DNA of 13,366 nucleotides from DATIBL01 sp035457505 (GTDB taxonomy: Bacteria > Patescibacteriota > Minisyncoccia > Phycocordibacterales > UBA6899). Both the position numbers and the translations under genes were made by a program. This document shows positions 6,248-11,770 of the stretch, one piece after another. Each line of letters starts with the position of its first letter. Position 1 is the stretch's first letter. Below the pieces are notes generated by a model that saw only the letters and a list, made by a program, of their open reading frames with translations, was not told the DNA's origin and did not search any database. The stretch is taken from NCBI GenBank assembly GCA_035457505.1, contig DATIBL010000030.1, positions 1-13,366 of the forward strand. The letters run 5' to 3'.

Positions 6248-6943
6248 TCAAATTGTGCCCCCGTCGGGCATTTCCTCGATCTCCATACGGTATCCGATCC
6301 CTTGGACGGTATGGATGAGCTTGCGCGCTCTTCCTGCGTCGATCTTCTTCCGCAAGCTCAAGACATGGCTTTCGATCGTGTTTGAGAATGGGTCCGCGGT
6401 CATGTCCCAGACATGTTCGATGATCATTCCGCGAGACAGTACGGTGCCTTTGTTTCGCATCAAGAGCTCAAGCATGGAATATTCCTTCCGCGTGAGTGGA
6501 ATACGTTCCCCGTCGTGATAGGCCTCCCTTCGGTTTGTATCAAGGACGAGCGTATCAAGGACGAGCGTATCGTCGAGGATCTTCTGGGGGCGGCGCAACA
6601 GGGCCCTGATCCGCGCGACAAGCTCCTGGAGCGAGAACGGTTTAATCAGATAGTCGTCGGCCCCAGCATCGAGCATTTCGATTTTGGTGTGCGTCTCCGA
6701 GCGCACGGAAAGTACGAGGATTGGCGTCGCGATCCCCGCTGCACGCACTTCGCGACAGATTTCAAGACCGGTCTTCTTGGGAAGCATATTGTCGAGAATG
6801 AGGAGATCGTAGGAGTTCGTGCGCGCGAGATACGAACCCTGCTCGCCGTCGGCAACGACATCGATGGCGAAACACTCTGCCTCGAGGGTCTTTTTGAGAA
6901 AACCCGAGAGTACTTGTTCATCTTCAACCAGGAGAATGCGCAT
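6248..6943 (-). CDS. OmpR/PhoB-family response regulator
   Basis: The 231-residue protein has a receiver domain (1-118) and a winged-helix DNA-binding domain (about 136-222). In the receiver, E7 and D8 form the metal-binding acidic pair, D51 in LLILDNMLP is the phospho-acceptor, S79 replaces the usual switch Thr, Y98 is the switch aromatic and K101 in LIKPF is the conserved Lys. The effector half shows LTRKEYSMLELLMRNKG (150-166), SRGMIIEHVWD (170-180), the recognition helix NTIESHVLSLRKKID (188-202) and the wing HTVQGIGYRM (211-220). It should bind DNA as a head-to-tail dimer after phosphorylation by a kinase such as the one at 2452-4602. The linker carries a tandem duplication (TLVLD twice, 126-135). 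The ATG at 6943 gives a standard N-terminus; no Shine-Dalgarno sequence is evident. Confidence 0.93.
   Translation of the reverse strand: MRILLVEDEQVLSGFLKKTLEAECFAIDVVADGEQGSYLARTNSYDLLILDNMLPKKTGLEICREVRAAGIATPILVLSVRSETHTKIEMLDAGADDYLIKPFSLQELVARIRALLRRPQKILDDTLVLDTLVLDTNRREAYHDGERIPLTRKEYSMLELLMRNKGTVLSRGMIIEHVWDMTADPFSNTIESHVLSLRKKIDAGRARKLIHTVQGIGYRMEIEEMPDGGTI
6537..6571 (-). repeat. 15-bp in-frame tandem duplication in the regulator linker
   Basis: The 15-base unit GTATCAAGGACGAGC (plus strand) occurs at 6537-6551 and exactly again at 6552-6566, followed by five bases of a third copy. In the protein this duplicates TLVLD in the linker between the receiver and DNA-binding domains. The absence of any base difference suggests a recent slippage event. 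Confidence 0.9.
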
Positions 6944-6964
6944 GTCTAAGCGTCCGAGAATTAG

Positions 6965-6981
6965 CCTGGATCTTCTCCAGG
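6965..6981. promoter_or_regulatory. Small hairpin in the 5' region of the response regulator
   Basis: CCTGGA-TCTTC-TCCAGG is a perfect 6-bp stem with a five-base loop, ending two bases before the first of the 22-bp-spaced direct repeats. It would be in the leader of the regulator mRNA if transcription starts near 7005. Without a T-run it is not a terminator. Confidence 0.35.
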
Positions 6982-6982
6982 A

Positions 6983-7016
6983 AAATTTGATCTTTTCTCG
7001 AGATAAATTTCATCTT
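6983..7016 (+). repeat. 22-bp-spaced direct repeat, candidate response-regulator binding site
   Basis: AAATTTGATCTT (6983-6994) and AAATTTCATCTT (7005-7016) differ at one of 12 positions and start exactly 22 bp apart, two turns of the helix. OmpR/PhoB regulators bind tandem direct repeats with about 11-bp periodicity, and the gene for one begins 40 bases away. The second copy ends seven bases before the TAGGAT -10-like box of the divergent surface-protein gene. Confidence 0.55.
6985..7002 (+). repeat. 18-nt repeated element, copy upstream of the CACHE-cohesin gene
   Basis: ATTTGATCTTTTCTCGAG matches the minus-strand element at 6209-6192 at 17 of 18 positions. It overlaps the first direct-repeat unit and lies 21 bases before the -10-like hexamer at 7024, compared with 22 bases at the other copy. 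Confidence 0.5.
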
Positions 7017-7017
7017 A
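7012..7017 (-). promoter_or_regulatory. Possible extended -10 box of the response-regulator gene
   Basis: On the minus strand TGC-TAAGAT forms an extended -10 box, with TTTACT 16 bases upstream (complement of 7034-7039). The start would fall near 7005, inside the direct repeats, so a bound regulator could repress its own gene while helping the divergent one. The call is weak because the hexamers are degenerate. Confidence 0.3.
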
Positions 7018-7023
7018 GCAGAT

Positions 7024-7029
7024 TAGGAT
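7024..7029 (+). promoter_or_regulatory. Possible -10 box of the CACHE-cohesin gene
   Basis: TAGGAT matches the -10 consensus at four of six positions; the bases 17 upstream (AGATAA) are not a -35. The direct repeat at 7005-7016 covers part of the -35 area, as PhoB-type sites do at activated promoters. Confidence 0.3.
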
Positions 7030-7064
7030 AGTGAGTAAAGGTCCCCTGTTCGCGGATCTGTGTG

Positions 7065-8279
7065 ATGGTGGGGATATTCATAGCTATGATGCATTCATCC
7101 AAACATCGTACGTTTTCCATCCTTCGCGATCCGAAGTTCTATGCGATTGCAGCGCTTGCGTTGGCGCTTCCACTCTGGGTCGGCAGCGTCCTGTTTGCCG
7201 ACACCGTGGAGCGATTTTTTGCGACCAAACGGACCGAAGCCTTCCATGCGGTGCTTCGCGGCGATCTTGCATACGTTGAAGCGCAGGCCAGGCAGGCAGC
7301 AGAATCAGATCCTCTAGAGCTTGCGATCGCACGGAGAGACCGCGAGCGCGCGCTCGTGATCCTCGATGCGGAAATGCGTCGAAGAAACCTTGGAACAATG
7401 GTCGCGGTCGATCGTGACGGCATTGCGCTTGCTCGTGTGCCAGCGATCGGGAGTTACGGGGACTACGTCTCGGAGACTCAGCCGTGGGGGCGTGATGCCG
7501 CGCGCGGAGATGTGTCGGTGATGATCGGAAAAGGACGGACCTATCCGCTCGTGATGATTGCGGCGGCTCCGGTCATGGATGGCGCGCAGGTGCGCGGGGC
7601 GGTCTATGCCGGGTATCGGCTGGATAGCACGTATGCAGGGTCGCTTGTTGATCGCGTCGGTCATGAGATTGAGGTCGTCTTCTATTCAATGGACAACGGA
7701 ATGATCGGGAGCAGTGTCACCGACCCTGAGCGTATCCGGCTTCTCGAAGGTTCGCTCAACGTCGGATCTGACTGGGTGCGTCATGGTCTCCCTGAGGCAT
7801 GGATCGATCTTGGAGGAACGCGCTATTTTGTGAAAAACATCCAATTTGTCGATCCTGATGGTGTCGATCGAACGATCGGCGGCGCCCTCGTTCTTGTTCC
7901 TATTCCCTGGAAACTCGAGGTCGTGTTTCCTGCGTTCCTCGTTGCTCTTGCCCTTGCATGCATTGCGGCGACGATCCTTCCTGCGACAGATCGTCGCTCT
8001 CCCTTCCGGCACATGATGATCGGCGCAATCTTTCTCTATGCATTTCTCACGCTTGTCTTTGCTGGTGCCGCTCGCATTGATCGGCGGACGATCTCTGTTA
8101 CTCCTGCTCCGTATGTGATCTACAATTCGACTGTCCATTTAATCCCGGTGCGAATGTCATTGATCTCGGCTCCGAGCAGCGGATTGCGATCGTACTCGAT
8201 TCCGGGGGCGAGGCGATCAATGCCATCGAAATCGTGGTGCGATTTGATCCGCACAAAGTTCGCGTCGAAGAGTTGCTGA
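7065..8279 (+). CDS. CACHE-like surface sensor-anchor protein, N-terminal part before a frameshift
   Basis: This is the first half of one gene that continues to 9106 after a single-base frameshift. From the ATG at 7065, residues 27-45 form TM1. Residues 46-285 are an extracellular region with a helical start and a CACHE-like core (GTMVAVDRDGIALARVPAIG at 110-129; VMIAAAPVMDGAQVRGAVYA at 163-182). TM2 is at about 285-304, a short basic loop (PATDRRSPFRH, 306-316) follows, and TM3 is at about 317-336. Codons after residue 358 (8138) are out of frame and end at an unrelated stop at 8277-8279. CACHE domains bind small ligands in chemoreceptors and kinases, but no cytoplasmic signalling domain follows here. 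GTG 7062 and ATG 7086/7089 are alternative starts; no good Shine-Dalgarno sequence decides. Divergent from the response regulator and preceded by its candidate binding sites. Confidence 0.7.
   Translation: MVGIFIAMMHSSKHRTFSILRDPKFYAIAALALALPLWVGSVLFADTVERFFATKRTEAFHAVLRGDLAYVEAQARQAAESDPLELAIARRDRERALVILDAEMRRRNLGTMVAVDRDGIALARVPAIGSYGDYVSETQPWGRDAARGDVSVMIGKGRTYPLVMIAAAPVMDGAQVRGAVYAGYRLDSTYAGSLVDRVGHEIEVVFYSMDNGMIGSSVTDPERIRLLEGSLNVGSDWVRHGLPEAWIDLGGTRYFVKNIQFVDPDGVDRTIGGALVLVPIPWKLEVVFPAFLVALALACIAATILPATDRRSPFRHMMIGAIFLYAFLTLVFAGAARIDRRTISVTPAPYVIYNSTVHLIPVRMSLISAPSSGLRSYSIPGARRSMPSKSWCDLIRTKFASKSC
8138..8140 (+). other. Single-base frameshift joining the two halves of the surface-protein gene
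   Basis: The upstream frame reads into NSTVH at 8136-8138, and the cohesin-type domain resumes as FNPGANVIDLG one base back, starting with TTT at 8138-8140. Restoring one T to the run (TTT to TTTT) fuses the frames cleanly. The downstream frame has a stop at 8078-8080 and no ATG, GTG or TTG until 8234, deep inside the domain, so the second half is not an independent gene. Loss of one T, real or from sequencing or assembly, is the simplest cause. Confidence 0.8.
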
Positions 8280-9106
8280 CGACCAACTCGCTTTGTCCGG
8301 AGCACTTTTTTATCGAGCGGACTATCGACAATACTGCCGGGACGATCATGATCGTGTGCGGCCTTCCGTCTCCTGGGTTCACCGGGACGCGGGGGACGAT
8401 TGCGGAGATTCTGCTTGAGCCAATCACCGAAGGAACATTCACGCTCGCTTTCGACGCCTCCTCAAAAGTTCTGGCGAATGACGGACTTGGGACAAATGTA
8501 TTGCGTCAGGCCACAGATGCTGCCTATCAGGTCCGCGCCACCTCGCCTGCACCCTCGCTTACCCGATCGGTGCCCGTATTCTCTCCGACGCACCCCAACC
8601 CGAGTCGCTGGTACAACCGCCGCTCTGCGCGGTTCCTCTGGACACCCGCGACGAGTACGCGCTATTTCTATGCATGGGATCAGAATCCGCGCACCGTTCC
8701 ATATCCGGGAACGCTCGCGCCGAACGGGCGGATCGATGTGAATGCTGGCCCAGATGGGGAATACTATTTTCATCTGGTTGCGGAACGCGGAGGTATTCGC
8801 GGACCCGCTTCGCATACGCGCGTGAAGATTGATGTCTCTCCTCCAGCTTCGCCGAACATTCGCGCGAGTGCCGAGAGCGTCTCGGTGGGCGATATTGTGC
8901 GATTCGAATTCTCGAGTCTCGATGCCACGAGCGGCCTGCAGCCGAATTACTACGTGAATATCAACCGGTCGATCTTTCTTCCGACACTTCCGTCCGTCTA
9001 TGTGCCATTTCTTGATGCGGGGGTCCATGAGGTTACAGTTCGGGTTTTCGATAATGCGGGAAATTCGAGTGACGCCGTGATGGAGATTACAGTTGGAAAG
9101 AAATAA
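8138..9106 (+). CDS. Cohesin-type and Ig-like C-terminal part of the surface protein (frameshifted)
   Basis: About 322 residues continue the gene that starts at 7065. The first 130 form a cohesin-type beta sandwich: FNPGANVIDLGSEQRIAIVL, the AINAIEIVVRFDP strand, GLPSPGFTGTRGTIAEI and VLANDGLGTNVL. This pattern is common in exported Patescibacteria proteins. It is followed by a THPNPSRWY module ending DGEYYFHLVAERGG and a C-terminal Ig-like domain (PPASPNIRASAESV to EVTVRVFDNAGNSSDAVMEITV). With three TMs in the first half, these domains lie outside the cell. Classical cohesins bind dockerins on cellulosomes; here a role in adhesion or matrix binding is inferred. The only usable start codons in this frame (GTG 8234 and 8237) fall inside the cohesin fold, so a separate protein is unlikely. 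The gene ends just before the hairpin at 9110-9129. Confidence 0.7.
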   Translation, partial: FNPGANVIDLGSEQRIAIVLDSGGEAINAIEIVVRFDPHKVRVEELLTTNSLCPEHFFIERTIDNTAGTIMIVCGLPSPGFTGTRGTIAEILLEPITEGTFTLAFDASSKVLANDGLGTNVLRQATDAAYQVRATSPAPSLTRSVPVFSPTHPNPSRWYNRRSARFLWTPATSTRYFYAWDQNPRTVPYPGTLAPNGRIDVNAGPDGEYYFHLVAERGGIRGPASHTRVKIDVSPPASPNIRASAESVSVGDIVRFEFSSLDATSGLQPNYYVNINRSIFLPTLPSVYVPFLDAGVHEVTVRVFDNAGNSSDAVMEITVGKK

Positions 9107-9109
9107 AGA

Positions 9110-9129
9110 CCGGCACCTTATGGTGCCGG
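9110..9129 (-). terminator. Terminator of the seven-TM protein gene, overlapping its stop codon
   Basis: A perfect 8-bp stem (9110-9117 and 9122-9129) with a four-base loop lies between two convergent genes. On the minus strand it is followed by TCTTTATTTCTTT, so it ends the 9118-9684 gene, whose TAA stop occupies three of the four loop bases. The plus side lacks a T-run and is at most a weak terminator for the surface-protein gene. Confidence 0.8.
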
Positions 9130-9684
9130 ATGCGCTGTCGGTTTGCGGAGCGAGAAGATCGTCATAAGGCCGTTCATGAGCACGGAACATGCTGGAAAGA
9201 GCGTGTCGGCAATGGCGCTCGTCGGGGCCGCAAGAAGAGCGAATACTCCGCCGCTTCCGAAGAGCATCCAGACGACAGGGCGTTCTTCGGCCGGGAACCG
9301 GAATGCCTTCAGGAGAGCGGGGGAACCGGCGCACGCGATCGCTGCAACGGATGCGATTAGGCCTTCTTTCGGACCCAGAACGACCCAGATCACCAGCGAT
9401 GCAACGACTCCTGAGAGTGCGAAGGTATCCATCGATCCCCAGGTCCATCCGCCTTGTCGGATGAGGAGCGTGGTGACGATGATGGCACCAACGGTAAATG
9501 CCAGGACGAGCCAGGGCGAACCGCCGTCTGCGATCGTGGTCACGAGCGAGATGAGATCGAGGGTGGTCCAGAGGCTCCAGGTTGCGATCGACTGTCGGAT
9601 TGATCCGTTGAGGATTCCGCAGATAAGCGGAATGTACGCGAGCGCGACGGCGATCCCGCTCGCATAGGCAAGCCATTCGCGCAT
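9118..9684 (-). CDS. Seven-TM membrane protein with PQ-loop-like opening, unknown function
   Basis: The 188-residue product is almost entirely hydrophobic, with about seven membrane spans (roughly 6-24, 35-51, 56-75, 85-103, 107-122, 136-154, 160-178). The opening ALAYIPLICGILNGSIRQSI (15-34), followed by ATWSLWTTLDLISL (34-47), resembles a family of uncharacterised CPR membrane proteins with a 'YIPxIxxILxGxxxPxxxxWxxW' start. That start recalls PQ-loop/SWEET-type carriers, though the defining Pro-Gln pair is absent. A transport role is only a guess. The ATG at 9684 is well fixed: AAAGGAG lies six bases upstream and a good promoter (9719-9747) lies before it, with a leader of about 28 bases. 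The coding end is built into the terminator stem. Confidence 0.8.
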   Translation of the reverse strand: MREWLAYASGIAVALAYIPLICGILNGSIRQSIATWSLWTTLDLISLVTTIADGGSPWLVLAFTVGAIIVTTLLIRQGGWTWGSMDTFALSGVVASLVIWVVLGPKEGLIASVAAIACAGSPALLKAFRFPAEERPVVWMLFGSGGVFALLAAPTSAIADTLFPACSVLMNGLMTIFSLRKPTAHPAP

Positions 9685-9718
9685 AGGAAACTCCTTTCTC
9701 ACGTGAAAGAACGTCGAG

Positions 9719-9747
9719 ATCATACCCTCTCTCCCTTGATCTGTCGA
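9719..9747 (-). promoter_or_regulatory. Sigma70-type promoter of the seven-TM protein gene
   Basis: On the minus strand TCGACA (9747-9742) and TATGAT (9724-9719) are separated by exactly 17 bases; each matches its consensus at five of six positions. Together with the AAAGGAG ribosome binding site before 9684 this is one of the two clearest promoters in the window. Confidence 0.7.
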
Positions 9748-9833
9748 TCGTCGTCTGGATGCGCGGAAGCGCAAGGGATGCTACCATCCTCGATATACCG
9801 TCGCGGATATTCGGCGGAAAACCAAAAACAGCA

Positions 9834-10442
9834 ATGGAAGCCATTCAGAACGTTATCATCGGATTCGGATACGTGGGTGTCACGCTTGCCGTCTTCGCCG
9901 AGTCCGGTATCTTTGTCGGCGCGTTTCTCCCTGGTGATTCGCTCCTCTTTACGCTCGGACTCCTGGCATCGCAGGGACATTTCGACATCGCGATACTCCT
10001 CGGGCTCACGATCGTTGCTGCGATCACCGGAGACACAGTCGGTTATCGGTTCGGAAGGTATGTCGGACCGAAGATCTTTTCGCGCGAAGATTCATTCTTT
10101 TTCCGCAGATCGCATGTGGAGAAGACCAGGGCGTTCTATGAGCGGCATGGCAAGAAGACGATCATTCTTGCGCGCTTCGTGCCGATCGTCCGGACATTCG
10201 CACCGATCTTGGCCGGAGTCGGCGGGATGGAGTATCGCACGTTTCTTTCATACAACGTGATCGGAGGGATCGGATGGTGCACGAGCATGCTCGGGGCGGG
10301 CTATCTGCTTGGGAATATGTTTCCAGGTATCGATCGCTATCTTGAGTGGATCATCTTCGGCATCATCGGTCTTTCTGTCCTGCCGATCGCGATCGAGTTT
10401 TGGAGGGGATGGCGGGCGGATCGCCGTGCGCACAGCACATAG
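9834..10442 (+). CDS. DedA-family (VTT domain) inner membrane protein
   Basis: The 202-residue protein is a DedA/VTT-domain protein (PF09335). It shows E23 in the first re-entrant region, the GAFLPGDSLLFTLGLLA motif (29-45) with D35, ITGDTVGYRFGRYVG (64-78) with D67, and ILARFVPIVRTFAPILAGVGGM (111-132) with the conserved R114, P117 and R120. Two C-terminal spans and a basic tail follow. DedA proteins support membrane lipid turnover; characterised members recycle undecaprenyl phosphate or flip phospholipids using the proton motive force, and which applies here is not visible. The ATG at 9834 gives the family N-terminus; an upstream ATG at 9759 would add an atypical basic extension. No convincing promoter or ribosome binding site was found. 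Seven bases separate its stop from the next ATG, so it forms an operon with the flavoprotein. Confidence 0.92.
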   Translation: MEAIQNVIIGFGYVGVTLAVFAESGIFVGAFLPGDSLLFTLGLLASQGHFDIAILLGLTIVAAITGDTVGYRFGRYVGPKIFSREDSFFFRRSHVEKTRAFYERHGKKTIILARFVPIVRTFAPILAGVGGMEYRTFLSYNVIGGIGWCTSMLGAGYLLGNMFPGIDRYLEWIIFGIIGLSVLPIAIEFWRGWRADRRAHST

Positions 10443-10449
10443 CACGCTT

Positions 10450-11736
10450 ATGCCAGTCGCCAAAAAAGCAAAGGAGAGTGCGGCAGATGTCGTGGTCATC
10501 GGTGGCGGGCCGGCGGGCATGATGGCCGCAGGTCGTGCGGCCGAATGCGGCGCGGAGGTGATTCTTCTTGAGAAGAATCCGTCGCTCGGCAAAAAGCTGC
10601 TCATTACCGGCGGAGGACGGTCGAACGTCACGAACGCGGAAAAGGACATCCGCGTCCTGCTCGCCAAATATGGCAAAAGCGCAAAATTTCTCCACAGCGC
10701 GTTTGCGCGATTCTCGAATGCGGATGCGCTCGCGTTTTTCCATGCGCACGGCATGCCGACCATCGTCGAAGCTGAGGGGCGAGCGTTTCCGAAGACCGAG
10801 CGTTCAGCGTCGGTGCTTGAATGTTTGGAACGATATCTCGCAGAAGTGCGCGTCCGTGTGCGCCCATCCGCGACGGTGCTTGGGTTTACCACAGAAGACG
10901 GCCGTGTCACGGGCGTGCGGCTTTCGGGAGGGGAGCGCATCCTCGCGAGGACGATCATTTTGGCGACCGGGGGAACGTCGCGTCCGGATACCGGTTCGAC
11001 AGGGGACGGTTTCCGCTGGCTTTCGGAACTCGGTATCCCGGTCCGCCTGCCCGACCCTGCGCTTGTGCCGATCAAAACTTCCGACGCGTGGATGCACAAG
11101 CTCTCGGGTCTCGCATTCCAGCGCGCGAAGGTGACGGTGACCTCTGGTGGGACGATGCACGATGCTCGCGTGGGAAAGGTACTGTTTACGCATTTCGGGC
11201 TCTCGGGTCCGCTCATTCTCAATATGAGCCGTGGGATCGGTGAGCTGCTCCGCTATGGCGCGGTGACGCTCGCAATCGATCTTTTTCCCGACGAAGACCA
11301 GGGAACATTTGACCGGCGGTTCCATGACACGCTGCGTTTGCTGCAGAACAAGAAGCTTCGGAACGCGCTTGAGGCAGTCGTTCCCTCTGCGCTCGCGCAT
11401 GCGATCCCGCCCGTGCTCGGGCTCGATCAGGACAAGCAGGTCAACAAAGTTTCGCGTGAAGAGCGGCTCCAGATCGTGAAATTTCTGAAGGGTGTTCCCG
11501 CACATCCGACCAAAGTGCTCGGCGTAGAGAAGGCCGTCGTGGTCTCCGGAGGTATCGCACTCGCGGAGATCGATACTCGGACGTTCGCGACGCATGACTA
11601 CCCGAATCTTTTTGTGACGGGAGATGTCCTTGATATCGATCGTCCATCTGGAGGATATTCGTTGCAGCTCTGTTGGACGAGCGGATATGTCGCAGGGACC
11701 TCAGCGGCCGAATATACAAAACACCGAGCAGATTGA
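10450..11736 (+). CDS. BaiN/HI0933-family FAD-dependent oxidoreductase (YhiN-like)
   Basis: The 428-residue protein has the FAD Rossmann motif VVVIGGGPAGMMAAG (14-28), the ribose-binding acidic residue E41 in VILLEKN, and the family signature GKKLLITGGGRSNVTN (47-62). It also has an ATGG motif in IILATGGTSRPDTGSTGDG, the FTHFGLSGPLILNMS segment, and the C-terminal GD motif with the GGYSLQ signature (391-392 and 401-406), where FAD is closed in. This is the HI0933/BaiN/YhiN family (PF03486). Some gut members reduce steroid enones, but the general cellular role is unknown. The ATG at 10450 lies seven bases after the dedA stop; the open frame extends upstream into dedA, but the family N-terminus fits 10450. 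The stop codon lies in the loop of the following terminator. Confidence 0.92.
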   Translation: MPVAKKAKESAADVVVIGGGPAGMMAAGRAAECGAEVILLEKNPSLGKKLLITGGGRSNVTNAEKDIRVLLAKYGKSAKFLHSAFARFSNADALAFFHAHGMPTIVEAEGRAFPKTERSASVLECLERYLAEVRVRVRPSATVLGFTTEDGRVTGVRLSGGERILARTIILATGGTSRPDTGSTGDGFRWLSELGIPVRLPDPALVPIKTSDAWMHKLSGLAFQRAKVTVTSGGTMHDARVGKVLFTHFGLSGPLILNMSRGIGELLRYGAVTLAIDLFPDEDQGTFDRRFHDTLRLLQNKKLRNALEAVVPSALAHAIPPVLGLDQDKQVNKVSREERLQIVKFLKGVPAHPTKVLGVEKAVVVSGGIALAEIDTRTFATHDYPNLFVTGDVLDIDRPSGGYSLQLCWTSGYVAGTSAAEYTKHRAD

Positions 11737-11751
11737 TGTGCTCGGTGTTTT
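11718..11751. terminator. Bidirectional terminator between flavoprotein and metalloprotease genes
   Basis: A perfect 13-bp stem (11718-11730 and 11739-11751) encloses an eight-base loop that contains the TGA stop of the plus-strand flavoprotein gene. It is followed by TTGTTT on the plus strand and TTTTGTATATT on the minus strand, so it serves both convergent genes. Confidence 0.88.
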
Positions 11752-11770
11752 TGTTTCAGTGCTCAGAGAG

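Noticed and set aside
6537..6571. CRISPR or intergenic repeat array
   Set aside because: The repeat is a contiguous 15-base tandem duplication inside a coding sequence, without spacers.
7065..8138. Sensor histidine kinase or chemoreceptor identity for the CACHE-like gene
   Set aside because: No HisKA, HATPase, HAMP or methyl-accepting region follows TM2; the chain continues into TM3 and an extracellular cohesin-type domain.
8136..8144. Programmed -1 ribosomal frameshifting at CAT-TTA-ATC
   Set aside because: The site lacks an X-XXY-YYZ slippery heptamer (His tRNA would need to re-pair with CCA), and no obvious stimulatory hairpin follows. A lost T in a short run is simpler.
8462..9844. Minus-strand open frame of 460 codons across the surface-protein and seven-TM genes
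   Set aside because: It is very Arg/Ser-rich, covers the convergent gene boundary and terminator, and is in a different frame from the well-supported 9118-9684 gene.
10248..11222. Minus-strand open frame of 324 codons opposite dedA and the flavoprotein
   Set aside because: It has low-complexity Pro/Ser/Arg composition, overlaps two strongly conserved genes, and has no ribosome binding site or promoter.
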